Below are positions 63,567 to 64,000 of a stretch of 64,000 nt of DNA, one piece after another. The notes under the pieces were generated by a model. The model did not search any database. It saw nothing but the letters and a program-made list of their open reading frames with translations, and was not told the origin of the DNA. The DNA comes from Hymenobacter caeli (GTDB lineage Bacteria > Bacteroidota > Bacteroidia > Cytophagales > Hymenobacteraceae): assembly GCF_013294115.1 (NCBI RefSeq), contig NZ_JABSNP010000011.1, forward strand, positions 62,001-126,000. The letters run 5' to 3'. The stretch's first letter is position 1, and each line of letters opens with the position of its first letter. A program made the position numbers and the translations under genes.

Positions 63567-64000
63567 TTATTCGTAGTCGGGCCGGGGCGGCGGGGGGCCG
63601 GGGGCTTCTTCCTCGTCGTCGTCGGCGTAGCGGTCGTCGCGCAGGGGCTTGGGGCGGGCGTCGCGCAGGCGGCTGAGCAGGCTGCGCGGCGCGGGCCGGG
63701 CCGGGGCGTCGGGCTCCGGGTCGGCCTCGGGCGTCAAGTAGTCGATGCGGCGCTGGAGGCCGGGCAGCACGTTGAGCACCAGGTGCAGCAGCAGCAGGAA
63801 GCTGCTGAGGCTGAGCAGGAACGTGAGGTAGTCGAGCCAGTTGTGGCGCGGGGCCGGGCCGGCGGGCTCGGGCGTGGCCACGGCGGTGTCGTCGCCGGCC
63901 GGGGCGGGCGCGGCGGCCGGCTCGGTCGGGGTGGCGGCGCTGGCGTCGTCGTTGGTGGTGAGGGGGGCGGCCACGGGGGCCTCGGCGTCGGCGGGCACGG
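63567..64000 (-). CDS. Hypothetical single-span membrane protein, possibly truncated by window edge
   Basis: About 143 residues visible from a possible GTG start at 63998; the frame may continue past the window. The N-terminal 50 residues are Ala/Pro/Thr-rich, then one strong span (LDYLTFLLSLSSFLLLLHLV), then a basic-proline segment and an acidic tail (DDRYADDDEEEAPG) ending PPPPRPDYE. No domain recognised. Confidence 0.55.
   Translation of the reverse strand, partial: VPADAEAPVAAPLTTNDDASAATPTEPAAAPAPAGDDTAVATPEPAGPAPRHNWLDYLTFLLSLSSFLLLLHLVLNVLPGLQRRIDYLTPEADPEPDAPARPAPRSLLSRLRDARPKPLRDDRYADDDEEEAPGPPPPRPDYE

Overview
The window is about 64 kb of GC-rich bacterial chromosome that reads as a Bacteroidota of the order Cytophagales, most like Hymenobacter. 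This is inference from gene content and signals; no search was run. Supporting signs: the gliding protein GldC; a dense set of TAnnTTTG promoter boxes (the Bacteroidota -7 element) with almost no Shine-Dalgarno sequences; the gene order miaB - sigma54 activator - lptE - TPR protein - secG - groES - groEL; a Porin_10-type outer-membrane protein; and six apparent TTG starts. There is no rRNA operon, phage, full insertion sequence or CRISPR array.

Layout. 1-3958: the start of a MoxR-type AAA+ ATPase gene (cut by the window edge) and a 1047-residue SWIM zinc-finger protein, like two parts of the E. coli yehL/M/P/Q set. 4.2-13.7 kb: a decayed tRNA-like remnant, a secreted metal-dependent hydrolase, an intact response regulator beside a large hybrid sensor-kinase gene broken by three frameshifts, a secreted alpha/beta hydrolase, a secreted amidohydrolase, a small NTF2-like protein and tRNA-Asp. 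14-20 kb: accA, an MBL hydrolase, a tight run of uncharacterised membrane proteins with a metallophosphoesterase and an SRPBCC protein, a patatin and an acyltransferase. 20-26.6 kb: a DUF4159-like protein, an RtcB RNA ligase coupled to a low-GC partner, rsmE, an ADP-ribosylglycohydrolase and an S1/P1 nuclease. 26.7-33.5 kb: pckA, an AraC regulator, a POT transporter, groEL and groES.

33.6-47 kb: the secG-to-miaB block, then pabB, a TPR protein, a zinc-ribbon coiled-coil protein, a Nif3 protein, a SMUG-type glycosylase and lpxK. 47-57 kb: porin, miaE, fumarylacetoacetase, NifU-like protein, Mrp ATPase, a GH2 enzyme and two secreted proteins. 57-64 kb: ABC permease, a DUF3298-like protein, an XRE regulator, a RelE/ParE toxin-antitoxin pair divergent from dnaN, gldC and dcd.

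Most genes are core functions: envelope building (lptE, lpxK, secG, acyltransferase, porin), tRNA modification (miaB, miaE), Fe-S assembly (NifU, Mrp), folding (groESL), folate (pabB), replication and nucleotides (dnaN, dcd), gluconeogenesis (pckA).

The most unusual content lies between the genes. (1) A 147-bp inverted-repeat element occurs twice, each copy flanked by its own perfect 8-bp target duplication, which marks it as a small non-autonomous transposable element. (2) Many intergenic gaps are filled, almost exactly from stop codon to next start codon, by degenerate AT-rich heptamer arrays, often as inverted repeats; several genes take their stop codon or last residues from the array. 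(3) A second family of about 100-bp palindromes occurs twice. (4) The hybrid kinase gene has lost frame three times and also lost key catalytic residues.
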